Positions 8,173-16,045 are shown, counted from the stretch's first letter. The stretch is 50,332 bases of DNA from Clostridia bacterium (GCA_017546665.1 JAFYSE010000025.1:1-50332), one strand, 5' to 3'. Numbers and translations: made by a program. Notes: a model not told the origin generated them from the sequence alone.

Positions 8173-8191
8173 TTGTCGTAATTGTTGACAA
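8173..8191. promoter_or_regulatory. Candidate operator overlapping the -35 box
   Basis: TTGTC (8173-8177) and GACAA (8187-8191) form an inverted repeat with a nine-base centre. The right arm covers the -35 hexamer TTGACA of the promoter of the XRE regulator gene, which is the position expected for autorepression. Binding is inferred from position and symmetry only. Confidence 0.4.
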
Positions 8192-8213
8192 TTTGATTTT
8201 TATGGTGTACCAT
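8185..8213 (+). promoter_or_regulatory. Promoter of the XRE/SPFH module
   Basis: A consensus TTGACA (8185-8190) lies 17 bases before a weak -10 box TACCAT (8208-8213). A strong -35 with a weak -10 suits a regulated promoter. Confidence 0.6.
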
Positions 8214-8238
8214 TGAATTGTATATAGGAGGTAGCAGT

Positions 8239-8448
8239 ATGAAAATTAGTTACAAAAAACTATGGATTATGCTTGTTGAAAAAGAAATATCTCAAGCAGA
8301 TTTAAGAAAAGATTTAAATATTGCTTCCGGTACAATGACTAAAATGCGTAGAAATGAAGAAGTTGCTCTTTCAATTCTTATTCGCATTTGTGAGTACCTT
8401 GATTGTAATATTGGTGATATATGTGATGTTGTTAAAGTGCAACTTTAA
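8239..8448 (+). CDS. Small XRE-family HTH regulator
   Basis: The 69-residue protein consists of little more than one Cro/CI-type helix-turn-helix. Residues 18-40 (ISQADLRKDLNIASGTMTKM) form the recognition unit, followed by LSILIRICEYLDCNIGDI, the usual third and fourth helices of this domain. The ATG at 8239 has GGAGG (8227-8231) seven bases upstream; the in-frame TTG at 8218 precedes that site and is rejected. As the first gene behind a promoter whose -35 box is covered by an inverted repeat, it is likely to repress its own operon. Short regulators of this type are frequent in mobile and accessory regions of Firmicutes. DNA binding is well supported by the motif; the target is inferred. Confidence 0.88.
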   Translation: MKISYKKLWIMLVEKEISQADLRKDLNIASGTMTKMRRNEEVALSILIRICEYLDCNIGDICDVVKVQL

Positions 8449-8464
8449 TAGGGGGATATAAGGT

Positions 8465-8818
8465 ATGAATACGGGCAAAGACTCAACGAGATTAAAAAGG
8501 ATAACGAATGGTTTGGCTGATTCGGCAGAGAGTAGTATTACGGAAGCTGGTCAAAAAATTATTTCCGTTTTCATTAACGATGCAGCGTCATGGCTGATGA
8601 ACGCTTATGAAAAGTGGAAGAAAAGTCAGTCCATTAAACCAAAGTATAAGGAACTCCAAAGATATATTGAGGTGAGTAATGAATCTGTCCAAATTGGAAT
8701 GGATAAAAAAGAAATCGCTGTAATGTGGGCTATGCGTGAGTTGGGCTATACGGATGAAAAAACACAAGAGGTTTTAGATTTAGCAAATAAGGCATATTTG
8801 CCTAAAGAAGAGAGGTAA
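8465..8818 (+). CDS. Unknown 117-residue soluble protein
   Basis: I do not recognise this family. The protein is polar, probably mostly helical, and has no signal peptide, membrane segment or cysteines. The N-terminal 40 residues are amphipathic (AGQKIISVFINDAASWLMNA), and the C-terminal half has alternating charged and hydrophobic residues (MWAMRELGYTDEKTQEVL) like a small helical bundle. It lies 16 bases after the XRE regulator gene and four bases before the zinc-ribbon gene, so it belongs to the same transcription unit. A purine-rich GGGGGA at 8451-8456 is the likely ribosome binding site. By position it could link the regulator to the membrane-stress-like proteins downstream, but nothing in the sequence proves this. 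Confidence 0.75.
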   Translation: MNTGKDSTRLKRITNGLADSAESSITEAGQKIISVFINDAASWLMNAYEKWKKSQSIKPKYKELQRYIEVSNESVQIGMDKKEIAVMWAMRELGYTDEKTQEVLDLANKAYLPKEER

Positions 8819-8822
8819 CAAT

Positions 8823-9509
8823 ATGGCTTTTTGTACTAATTGCGGGCAAGAACTTGAAGAAGGCACAAAGTTCTGTGCTGAATGTGGTAAAGCTACAAAC
8901 AAAAACAATCAAACAAATGAACAAAGGAAAACCGTATATGATGGAGAAGTACATAAGTGCCCTAATTGTGGTGATGTTTTAGACGCTTTCGAGTCTGTGT
9001 GTGAAACTTGTGGATATGAAATAAGAAATTCAAAGACCTCAAATGCTGTACGAGAGTTTTCTTTAAAATTAGAGGCAATAGAAACTAGCAGACCCATACA
9101 AAGTGCATCATTTAAAAAGGTGCTAGCCAATCAACATCAAATAAGCGAAACTGACCAACGCAAGATTAACTTAATTCGTAGTTTTGCTATACCTAATAAC
9201 AAAGAAGATATATTGGAGTTTCTTGTTTTAGCATCTTCGAATATTAATGAACGTAGAGATAGTATTTGGGAACCTCTTAACGAATCTGAAAAGGCGGTAT
9301 CCGATGCTTGGAAAGCTAAATTTGAACAAGCTTATGAAAAAGCTAAATTACTTTTTTGGGGTTCAATAGAATTCCAAAATATTGAAAGTTTTTATCAAAG
9401 CAAGAATAAGCAAATCAAAGATAAAAGATTCAAAAGTGTTTTTTCTTATATAGCTTTTTTTGTTGGAATATTTTTGTTTTTTGGCATTGTTATGCTGATA
9501 ATGAGATGA
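8823..9509 (+). CDS. Double zinc-ribbon protein with C-terminal membrane anchor
   Basis: The 228-residue protein begins with two zinc ribbons (C4, C7, C18, C21 and C46, C49, C60, C63), each with the CxxC-x10-CxxC pattern. A polar, mostly helical middle (70-200) follows, then a single membrane segment at about 206-227 with almost nothing after it, a tail-anchored arrangement with the ribbons in the cytoplasm. The layout recalls YdjG of Bacillus subtilis, a zinc-ribbon membrane protein that works with SPFH and PspA proteins in membrane-stress defence, although homology is not shown here. Its neighbour at 9543 encodes an SPFH protein, which strengthens the comparison. The start is four bases after the upstream gene. 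Zinc binding is clear from the motifs; the stress role is inferred. Confidence 0.82.
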   Translation: MAFCTNCGQELEEGTKFCAECGKATNKNNQTNEQRKTVYDGEVHKCPNCGDVLDAFESVCETCGYEIRNSKTSNAVREFSLKLEAIETSRPIQSASFKKVLANQHQISETDQRKINLIRSFAIPNNKEDILEFLVLASSNINERRDSIWEPLNESEKAVSDAWKAKFEQAYEKAKLLFWGSIEFQNIESFYQSKNKQIKDKRFKSVFSYIAFFVGIFLFFGIVMLIMR

Positions 9510-9542
9510 GTAGTAGAATAGTTATTTAAGCGAGGTTTTAAT

Positions 9543-10856
9543 ATGGGATTATTTGATAAAAACAATCGTACTGGTGGATTTATGGATGAGATTTGTTGTG
9601 ATGAACCTTCATACCTTATTTGGAAATGGCATCCAACTGGGTCTGCTTTAGGCACTAACTATAGAGAAAATGCTATCCGTTGGGGTTCATCATTAAGAGT
9701 TAAAGATGGTGAGGTTGCCGTATTTGTTTACAAGCAAAAAGACGGAACAATGCAAGACTTTATTGTTGGGCCTTATGATGATATCATTAAAACTAAAAAC
9801 TTCCCAATCTTGGCAAGCATTGTAGGTTTAGCTTATGAGGGGGGCACTCCGTTCCAAGCTGAAATTTACTATATTAACATTGCTAGGATTATACAGGTTA
9901 AGTTTGGTATACCTTTTTTTGATGTGTATGACCCGAGATTTATGGATTTTGGTGTGCCTGTTGCTGTACGGGGCACAATTAGTTTCAAGATTGACGACTA
10001 TCGTGAATTTATTAAGTTGCACAGATTAAGCGATTTTAATCTTGAAGATTTTCAAGGTCAAATTCGTGACGCTGTTTGTCGTTATGGTAAAGATGCAGTT
10101 GCTAATGCTCCTGCAGCAAACAACATACCGGTAATTCAACTTGAAACAAAAATCGGTCAAATTAATGACACAATTGAAATTGATATAAAAGAAAGGTTAC
10201 ACGAAAACTTTGGTGTAACCGTTTCAGGTGTAGATATTTCCGCTATTGAAATTGATAAATCAAGTGATGGTTATAGACAGTTGATGTCTGTTACAAAGGA
10301 TGTTGCTGCAGCTCAAGTTCAAGCACAAACAGAAGACTACATTGAAAGACTCCGTATCCAACGTGAAGAAGGACAGTATGCACAACACAAACAGACACAA
10401 ACTGCAAACATTGGTGCGTTCCAAGTTGAAAAGCAGGCAGAGGTTGGTGTTGCAGGTGCAGAAGCGCTTGGACAAATGGGTGCTAATGGTGCCGGTGGCG
10501 TTAATCTCGGTGGAGATGGCACAGGATTTAACCCAGCAGCAATGATGGCTGGTATTGCACTTGGTGGTGCAGTTGGAAATAATATCGCTGGAACAATGAA
10601 TGGTATGATGGGTGGCGTGAATCAGCAAGTACCACCTCCAATTCCAACAGTTACATTCCATGTTGCATTTAATGGTCAAGCGGCAGGACCTTTTGATATG
10701 AATACATTATCACAGATGGCAAACGCAGGTACTTTCACAAAGGATAGCCTTGTTTGGAAGGCAGGAATGCCACAATGGGCAAAAGCAGATACAGTAGCTG
10801 AACTTCAAACTTTATTTGCAAACACAATGCCACCAGTCCCTAACACGGAGAATTAA
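9543..10856 (+). CDS. SPFH-domain protein with C-terminal GYF_2 domain
   Basis: The 437-residue protein has an SPFH (band-7/flotillin-like) domain at about 25-245 and a charged helical segment (250-300) likely to support oligomerisation. A glycine-rich linker (305-365) leads to a GYF_2-type domain (373-425) with the NGQAAGPFDMNTL and WKAGMPQWAKA signatures. No membrane segment is obvious, so it probably associates with membranes peripherally or through a partner. The group is often labelled virion core-like protein because of resemblance to poxviral proteins. Bacillus YdjI is a relative that cooperates with YdjG, YdjH and PspA. Here the zinc-ribbon membrane protein sits just upstream and no PspA gene is visible. 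A terminator follows at 10881. The assignment is firm; the role in membrane organisation is inferred. Confidence 0.9.
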   Translation: MGLFDKNNRTGGFMDEICCDEPSYLIWKWHPTGSALGTNYRENAIRWGSSLRVKDGEVAVFVYKQKDGTMQDFIVGPYDDIIKTKNFPILASIVGLAYEGGTPFQAEIYYINIARIIQVKFGIPFFDVYDPRFMDFGVPVAVRGTISFKIDDYREFIKLHRLSDFNLEDFQGQIRDAVCRYGKDAVANAPAANNIPVIQLETKIGQINDTIEIDIKERLHENFGVTVSGVDISAIEIDKSSDGYRQLMSVTKDVAAAQVQAQTEDYIERLRIQREEGQYAQHKQTQTANIGAFQVEKQAEVGVAGAEALGQMGANGAGGVNLGGDGTGFNPAAMMAGIALGGAVGNNIAGTMNGMMGGVNQQVPPPIPTVTFHVAFNGQAAGPFDMNTLSQMANAGTFTKDSLVWKAGMPQWAKADTVAELQTLFANTMPPVPNTEN

Positions 10857-10880
10857 AGTGAAATTTCTATAAACGTTTTA

Positions 10881-10910
10881 AGCCGATGAATTCGTTTCAT
10901 CGGCTTTTTG
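10881..10910 (+). terminator. Terminator after the SPFH gene
   Basis: AGCCGATGAA (10881-10890) pairs perfectly with 10896-10905 around TTCGT, followed by a T-run. Confidence 0.9.
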
Positions 10911-10940
10911 TAAACAAAATATTAAAAACTAACCTATCTA

Positions 10941-10969
10941 TTGCCAAAAAAATGCTGATATGCTATTAT
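10941..10969 (+). promoter_or_regulatory. Promoter for metF and downstream genes
   Basis: TTGCCA (10941-10946) and TATTAT (10964-10969) are 17 bases apart. The predicted start near 10976 leaves only about ten bases before the ATG at 10986, an unusually short leader. Confidence 0.55.
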
Positions 10970-10985
10970 ATTCTCGGTGAATGAT

Positions 10986-11843
10986 ATGAGAATTACTGAA
11001 AAACTTATGGTTAAAGACCAGTTAATTTCCTTTGAGGTTTTTCCTCCAAAATCTGACTCTGCATTTGATAGTATTGAATGGTCAGTCCGTGAATTAGCTG
11101 CATTTAACCCCGATTTTATGAGTGTTACATATGGTGCAGGTGGTGGCACAAGTCAGTACACAACTAAAATAGCTTCTTTAATCAAAAATCGACTTGATAC
11201 AACTGCTCTTGCACATCTCACTTGTGCATCAACTCCCAAAGAGCAGATTGACAGTATTCTCAACACGTTAAAAGAGAATAATATTGATAACATTCTTGCT
11301 ATGCGTGGCGATATTCCACAAGGCTTCCAGAAACCACAAGGGGAATACTATACATACGCTAACGAGCTTGTAAAGCATATTAAAGATTACGGCTATTTTG
11401 ACATTGGTGGTGCTTGTTATCCCGAATGCCATCCTGAATGTAATTCTCTTGAAAAAGATATTGATAACCTAAAAAATAAAGTTGGCTGTGGCGTTGATTT
11501 TCTCATTACACAGCTTTTCTTTGACAATGATATCTTCTATTCTTTCCTTGACAAAGTTCGTAAAAAAGGTATTTATACTCCAGTTTTTGCAGGCATAATG
11601 CCTATTACAAATATGAAGCAGATTGACCGTATAATTTCTCTTTCCGGTACAAAGCTTCCAAACGAAGTTAAGATATTTTTAGAGAAATACAAGGACGACC
11701 CAAAAGAACTTGAAAAAGCAGGTCTCGATTTTGCAATCAATCAAATCAACGACTTGCTTGGTAATGGTGTCAACGGAATTCACATTTATACAATGAATAA
11801 ACCTTATGTCGCAAGAACAGTTTTAAAGGGGATTAACAGATAA
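10986..11843 (+). CDS. metF: Methylenetetrahydrofolate reductase
   Basis: The 285-residue TIM-barrel flavoprotein reduces 5,10-methylene-THF to 5-methyl-THF, feeding methionine synthesis. The family signature FEVFPPK lies at the N-terminus with the catalytic glutamate (E17), followed by VTYGAGGG, which contacts FAD, and ILAMRGD in the middle of the barrel. The length is that of the short bacterial MetF without the eukaryotic regulatory domain. ATG at 10986 is preferred over GTG at 10977, because the predicted transcript would start about there and GGTGA (10976-10980) can act as a weak ribosome binding site. No MetV-type partner gene is adjacent, so the Wood-Ljungdahl version of the enzyme is not indicated. 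The gene begins a run of closely packed genes reaching radC. Confidence 0.93.
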   Translation: MRITEKLMVKDQLISFEVFPPKSDSAFDSIEWSVRELAAFNPDFMSVTYGAGGGTSQYTTKIASLIKNRLDTTALAHLTCASTPKEQIDSILNTLKENNIDNILAMRGDIPQGFQKPQGEYYTYANELVKHIKDYGYFDIGGACYPECHPECNSLEKDIDNLKNKVGCGVDFLITQLFFDNDIFYSFLDKVRKKGIYTPVFAGIMPITNMKQIDRIISLSGTKLPNEVKIFLEKYKDDPKELEKAGLDFAINQINDLLGNGVNGIHIYTMNKPYVARTVLKGINR

Positions 11844-11846
11844 TTT

Positions 11847-12686
11847 ATGTTCGGCTATGTAACTATTTATAAACCTGAACTTAAAATTAAAGAGTATGAA
11901 GCCTATAAGGGTGTTTATTGCACTCTTTGTAAAGAAATGGGCAAGGAATATGGCTTGTTATCCCGATTTTTATTAAGTTATGACGGCACATTTTATGTTA
12001 TGTATAAACTGGGTCTGTCAAAAGATAATATCAATGTAACCAATTCTCGTTGCACTTTTAATCCTTGCAAAAAGTGTATGAAAATTACAACTGAAAGTGA
12101 TGTTTATAAGCTTGCAAGCACAATAACGGTTGTTCTGGCATATTTTAAATTAGTGGACAATCTTCATGATAGTAACTTTTTTAAAAAGCTACTTTTATAT
12201 TTAATTTATCCATATTTTGCAATACTAAAAAATAAGGCTAAAAAGAAATATCTCGAAATCTTTAAAATTGTTGAAGATGGTATGAAATCTCAATTTGAGA
12301 TTGAAAAAAGTCACAATCAATCCATTGACTTATCTGCTCATAATACGGCAGATATTTTGGGAAAGCTATTTGCACACAACGAAGAAGACAAAGAAAGAAC
12401 ATATAACTTTGGATATCAGTTGGGCAGGGTTGTTTATTTTTTAGATGCCTTTGATGACTTTGAAGATGATGTAAAGTCATCATCATTCAATCCTTTTATT
12501 CAGTATAAAAATCTTTTGGAAGAAGCCTCACATACGATTAATATGTCTATTGGTGAATTAGTCCATATATTAGAACAACAAAAACTGTATGATTTTCAAC
12601 CCATTATTGAGAATGTAATATATGATGGTTTGAATTATCAGTTAGAAAAGATAAAGAACAAACACGGAGGTGAAAAACGTGAATAA
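11847..12686 (+). CDS. DUF5685-family protein
   Basis: The 279-residue protein begins MFGYVTIYKPELKIKEYE and continues with a CxxC (C25, C28), the typical opening of the DUF5685 family of Firmicutes. A second cysteine group (C69, C74, C77) may complete a metal site. Two hydrophobic stretches near 100-130 could be buried helices. The acidic segment YFLDAFDDFEDD (about 209-220) recalls the aspartate-rich metal sites of helical prenyl-transferase-like folds, but I do not claim that activity. It starts four bases after metF and overlaps the J-like gene by eight bases, so the two are probably translated together. The function is unknown for the family. Confidence 0.8.
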   Translation: MFGYVTIYKPELKIKEYEAYKGVYCTLCKEMGKEYGLLSRFLLSYDGTFYVMYKLGLSKDNINVTNSRCTFNPCKKCMKITTESDVYKLASTITVVLAYFKLVDNLHDSNFFKKLLLYLIYPYFAILKNKAKKKYLEIFKIVEDGMKSQFEIEKSHNQSIDLSAHNTADILGKLFAHNEEDKERTYNFGYQLGRVVYFLDAFDDFEDDVKSSSFNPFIQYKNLLEEASHTINMSIGELVHILEQQKLYDFQPIIENVIYDGLNYQLEKIKNKHGGEKRE

Positions 12687-13272
12687 TCCTTACGAAATTC
12701 TTGGCGTTGGAAGAAATGCATCGGAAAAAGATATAATGGATGCATACAGAAAAATTGCAGGGGAGATAAACTATTCAAATCTCTCAGATAATGCGAAAAA
12801 TGAAAAAATGAGAGAACTTGATTCTGCGTACGACCATATTTTAAATGAGATTCGTGGAACCTCTGCATATACACAAAATACAAGAGATAATTATCAGAGT
12901 ACTTATGGTAATACTCAATTTGCAGACGTAAGAAGTTGTATAAATTCAGGTAGAATAGATGATGCTGAAACAATTCTTAATGGTGTCCCTTCACAGATGA
13001 GAAATGCAGAATGGCATTATCTTAAGGGTATGCTTTTCCAAAGAAGAGGTTGGCTTAACGAGGCTATAAATCATTACAAAACTGCATCCTCTATGGAACC
13101 TAATAACTTTGAATATGCAAATGCTTATAATGCAATGAAGAACAATGCAAATGGTGGTTACAGAACATCAAGAAAAGGCTCCGATACGGGAGTGTGCGAT
13201 GTTTGCTCGGCATTACTTTGTGCTGATTGTTGTTGTGAATGTTGCGGTGGGGATTTAATTCCGTGTTGTTGA
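12679..13272 (+). CDS. Degenerate J-domain / TPR / Cys-rich tail protein
   Basis: The 197-residue protein has an N-terminal J-like domain (1-58, NNPYEILGV and YRKIAGEI). The HPD tripeptide needed to stimulate Hsp70 is missing: the loop reads EINYSN. Residues 83-155 look like one or two TPR units (WHYLKGMLFQRRGWLNEAI). The tail from 173 holds ten cysteines in 25 residues (CDVCSALLCADCCCECCGG), suggesting metal binding or lipid modification. GTG at 12679 is used because GGAGG (12666-12670) is eight bases upstream; an earlier GTG overlaps that site. It overlaps the DUF5685 gene by eight bases. J-like proteins without HPD usually act as scaffolds instead of chaperone partners; that role is inferred here. 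Confidence 0.85.
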   Translation: MNNPYEILGVGRNASEKDIMDAYRKIAGEINYSNLSDNAKNEKMRELDSAYDHILNEIRGTSAYTQNTRDNYQSTYGNTQFADVRSCINSGRIDDAETILNGVPSQMRNAEWHYLKGMLFQRRGWLNEAINHYKTASSMEPNNFEYANAYNAMKNNANGGYRTSRKGSDTGVCDVCSALLCADCCCECCGGDLIPCC

Positions 13273-13273
13273 T

Positions 13274-13819
13274 ATGAATATGAGAAAAAAGATATCAATT
13301 AAAGTTTCCCTTGGTGGTGTAATTGCTGCAATTTCCTTATTGCTTATGCTTGTCGCAGGTGTAACAACAAGTCTTGTATATGCAATACCAATGATTACAG
13401 GAGCTTTTTTGATGGTTCTTGTTATTGAATTTGGAGCAAGGTTTGCTGCACTCGAATATATTGCAATATCCATTATTTCTATGTTACTGTTAGGCAACAA
13501 GGAAGCTGCAATAATGTATGTTGCTTTCTTTGGATATTATCCGATTATAAAGAGTTTTATTGAGAAAATTTCAAATAAAACAGTAACCTGGATTGTTAAA
13601 TATTTATTATTCAATATTTCAATGGTTGCATCTTATTTTATTGTATCAAAAATCTTTATGATTACTTTTGATGACTTAGAAGATTTTGGAAAATACGCTA
13701 TGCTTGTACTGTTGTTAATTGGTAATATATTATTTGTGCTGTACGATATAATGTTAACAAGATTGGTAACCATTTATATCTATAGGTGGCAAAAATACGT
13801 AAAAAGGATGTTTAGATAG
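13274..13819 (+). CDS. Five-helix integral membrane protein, unknown
   Basis: The 181-residue protein has about five membrane segments (13-33, 36-55, 58-75, 78-96 and 112-160 with a break). It contains the conserved-looking run NKEAAIMYVAFFGYYPIIK, which I recognise from uncharacterised Firmicutes membrane proteins that resemble substrate-binding S components of ECF transporters in length and topology. No ECF ATPase or T component is nearby, so transport is not supported by context. It starts one base after the J-like protein and ends one base before radC. The ribosome binding site is weak, suggesting translational coupling. The basic C-terminus (KYVKRMFR) lies in the cytoplasm. The function remains unknown. 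Confidence 0.75.
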   Translation: MNMRKKISIKVSLGGVIAAISLLLMLVAGVTTSLVYAIPMITGAFLMVLVIEFGARFAALEYIAISIISMLLLGNKEAAIMYVAFFGYYPIIKSFIEKISNKTVTWIVKYLLFNISMVASYFIVSKIFMITFDDLEDFGKYAMLVLLLIGNILFVLYDIMLTRLVTIYIYRWQKYVKRMFR

Positions 13820-13820
13820 G

Positions 13821-14546
13821 ATGGCGCCGAAAAAGCCTGAAATAACCAATAAAAAAGTGAATGTTCATGAAGGGCATAGAGACAGATTAAGACAAAGATT
13901 TTTAACAGAAGGGCTTGAAAATTTCCAACCTCACAATATCTTGGAGTTGCTTTTATTCTTTAGTATTCCTGTAAAAGATACCAATAAGACTGCTCATGAG
14001 CTAATACATAGATTTGGGTCACTTTCATCAGTCTTTGATGCAAGTTTTGATGATTTGTGTACTGTCAATGGGATAGGTGAACGAACAGCAACACTTATTA
14101 AACTTATGCCTGAATTATTTCGAATGTATGAAATTGATAAAATTAATAATACTGATGACGTGTTGGATAATTGTGAGCTTGTTGCAGGTTATGCATCGAA
14201 GTATTTTAAAGGTGTAACAGAGGAACATTTATACCTTCTTTGTCTTGATTCTTCATTTAAGGTTTTACAGTTCGAACAAATCAGTTCTGGAACAGTAAAC
14301 TCTACTCCACTAAATAATAGAAAGATTGTTGAATTAGCTTATAAGTATAACGCGGCAAACCTTATATTAGTACATAATCATCCGTCGGGGGTTGTTGCAC
14401 CATCAAGATTAGATGTCAATGCTACAATGAATATAATTGAAATTCTAAAACCGTTGGGTATGAGATTAAGTGACCATATTATTATCGGTAATGGTGATGA
14501 TTTCTTTTCGTTTAGACGAAGTGATAAATGGAAAGCCTTGTTTTAA
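13821..14546 (+). CDS. radC: RadC/JAB-domain protein
   Basis: The 241-residue protein has an N-terminal helix-hairpin-helix unit (GIGERTA, 84-90) and a C-terminal JAB/MPN metalloprotease-fold domain with the RadC signature HNHPSG (H185, H187) followed by D198. The family was named after a repair gene, but the repair role was withdrawn, and its biochemical activity is unsettled. Some relatives travel with mobile elements and others are core genes. This copy is of full length and intact in the metal-binding residues. It is the last gene of the metF-to-radC run, and a tRNA gene with its own promoter follows 65 bases later. Confidence 0.93.
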   Translation: MAPKKPEITNKKVNVHEGHRDRLRQRFLTEGLENFQPHNILELLLFFSIPVKDTNKTAHELIHRFGSLSSVFDASFDDLCTVNGIGERTATLIKLMPELFRMYEIDKINNTDDVLDNCELVAGYASKYFKGVTEEHLYLLCLDSSFKVLQFEQISSGTVNSTPLNNRKIVELAYKYNAANLILVHNHPSGVVAPSRLDVNATMNIIEILKPLGMRLSDHIIIGNGDDFFSFRRSDKWKALF

Positions 14547-14565
14547 AAAAGTTGTTCTTTTCCTA

Positions 14566-14594
14566 TTGACTTTTTTTAGCGAATTTCATATAAT
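14566..14594 (+). promoter_or_regulatory. Promoter of tRNA-Leu
   Basis: TTGACT (14566-14571), a 17-base spacer and a perfect TATAAT (14589-14594) make a strong promoter with an expected start about ten bases before the mature tRNA. Confidence 0.85.
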
Positions 14595-14611
14595 ATCAAG
14601 GTCACATAATT

Positions 14612-14698
14612 GCCGGTGTGATGGAATTGGCAGACGTGCTGGACTCAAAATCCAGTGGTAGCGATACCGTACCGGTTCGACCCCGGTCACCGGCACCA
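14612..14698 (+). tRNA. tRNA-Leu (anticodon CAA)
   Basis: The acceptor stem GCCGGTG (14612-14618) pairs with 14688-14694, and ACCA is encoded at 14695-14698. The anticodon stem CTGGA/TCCAG encloses CTCAAAA, giving anticodon CAA, which reads TTG. The long variable arm (GTGGTAGCGATACC region) and the T-loop GGTTCGA are those of a class II leucine tRNA. It has its own promoter and terminator. Confidence 0.96.
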
Positions 14699-14702
14699 AC
14701 AG

Positions 14703-14728
14703 AGACTTCTTTGGAAGTCTTTTTTTTT
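14703..14728 (+). terminator. Terminator of tRNA-Leu
   Basis: AGACTTC (14703-14709) pairs with GAAGTCT (14714-14720) around TTTG, followed by nine T residues. Confidence 0.9.
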
Positions 14729-14758
14729 ACATTAATTAACACAATGTACGGTTTATTA

Positions 14759-14787
14759 TTGCATTTGTAAAAATTGTGTGTTAAAAT
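14759..14787 (+). promoter_or_regulatory. Promoter of the M28 peptidase gene
   Basis: TTGCAT (14759-14764) and TAAAAT (14782-14787) lie 17 bases apart, about 30 bases before the ATG at 14818. Confidence 0.6.
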
Positions 14788-14817
14788 TAATTCATATATT
14801 TTGGAAGGGGAATCTTT

Positions 14818-16032
14818 ATGGATTTAAAGAAAATTATTGAGAAAAAAGACTCTGCTGCACAATTTATGATTGATGAAATCACTCATATTTGCAACAAGTT
14901 TGAAAAAAGAGCACCTGGTTCAAAGGGTGAACAGCAGGCTTGCGAATATATGGCAGACCAGTTGAAAGATTTGGGTTGTGACACAGTTTATGTTGATGAA
15001 TACAAAGAAAACCCTGGTTCATTCTTTGGTTGGATTTATTTTACAATTACATGTTGTTTCTTAGCACTCGCATCATATTTCTTTGTTCCCGCACTTTCAA
15101 TTGTGTTTATTGCTATTGGACTTTTACTCTGCATTTTGCAGTTTGGTCTTTACAAGAAAACTGTTGATAAGTTCTTTAAAGAGAAAATTGGTCATAATAC
15201 AGCAGGTTTTAAAAAGCCAACAGGTGAAGTAAAAAGAAGGATTATCTTCAACGGACATCCTGACGCTGCTTGGGAATGGCCATTCAAGTATATGTTTACA
15301 TATCTTGGATTTGATATTCATATGTTTGTATGTTTCATTGGTGCTTTTTATATGATTGGCATTTCAATTGCAAAACTTGTAGGCATTGATGCTGAGCTCG
15401 CTACAAGACTTGGCCTTGGTGCTCTTGCTTTTGTTCCATTCTGGTTTGGTCTTTACTTTATGTGGAATAGCAAGAGAGTTGTTGACGGTGCTAACGATAA
15501 CCTTTCTGGTTGCTATATCGGTATTGCAATTCTTAAAATGCTTAAAGAAGAGGGCATTGAACTCGAAAATACAGAAATCGGTGTTGTTCTTACAGGTTCT
15601 GAAGAAGCAGGTCTTCGTGGTGCAAAAGCATATTGTGAAGCACATGCTCACGAATTTAATGACGTTCCTACATTCGTATATTCATATGATACAATTACAC
15701 AGTCAGAATATATGCAGGTTAACTATCGTGACCTTAATGCCACTGTTAAAACTGATAAAGATGTTGGTGACCTTTATTATGAGGCATGTCAGGAACTTGG
15801 TATTAAATGTGGCAAGGGTGTAGTTCCTCCACTTGGTGGTGCAACAGACTCAGCTGCATTTGCACAAGCAGGTATGCGTTCAACAGGTATTACAGCTCTT
15901 AATCACGCTCTTCCTGATTTCTATCATACAAGACTTGATACTCCGGATGCACTTAATAAGACTTGCCTTGCAGATTGCTTTGCAGCAAGTGTTTTGGTTC
16001 TTGAAAAATTTGATAACGGTGCAAAACAGTAA
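14818..16032 (+). CDS. M28-type metallopeptidase with internal membrane segments
   Basis: The 404-residue protein has the zinc-peptidase ligands of family M28 in order: H147 (NGHPDAAWEW), D227 (GANDNLSG), E262-E263 (GSEEAGLRG), D291 (YSYDT) and H370 (FYHTRLD). E262 is the probable general base. Unlike most M28 enzymes, the catalytic domain is interrupted by four hydrophobic helices (about 72-90, 92-111, 167-187 and 195-215), inserted before H147 and between H147 and D227. The enzyme therefore appears to be membrane-embedded, presumably with the active site in the cytoplasm since there is no signal peptide. A strong AGGGGA lies before the ATG, and the gene stands alone between its own promoter and terminator. 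An amino- or carboxypeptidase role is likely; the substrate is unknown. Confidence 0.88.
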   Translation: MDLKKIIEKKDSAAQFMIDEITHICNKFEKRAPGSKGEQQACEYMADQLKDLGCDTVYVDEYKENPGSFFGWIYFTITCCFLALASYFFVPALSIVFIAIGLLLCILQFGLYKKTVDKFFKEKIGHNTAGFKKPTGEVKRRIIFNGHPDAAWEWPFKYMFTYLGFDIHMFVCFIGAFYMIGISIAKLVGIDAELATRLGLGALAFVPFWFGLYFMWNSKRVVDGANDNLSGCYIGIAILKMLKEEGIELENTEIGVVLTGSEEAGLRGAKAYCEAHAHEFNDVPTFVYSYDTITQSEYMQVNYRDLNATVKTDKDVGDLYYEACQELGIKCGKGVVPPLGGATDSAAFAQAGMRSTGITALNHALPDFYHTRLDTPDALNKTCLADCFAASVLVLEKFDNGAKQ

Positions 16033-16045
16033 TTTTTAATTAATT

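Noticed and set aside
10260..10679. Antisense open frames over the SPFH gene and similar long frames opposite other genes
   Set aside because: They mirror the strong codon bias of the real genes, lack ribosome binding sites and encode low-complexity, cysteine-rich or repetitive peptides.
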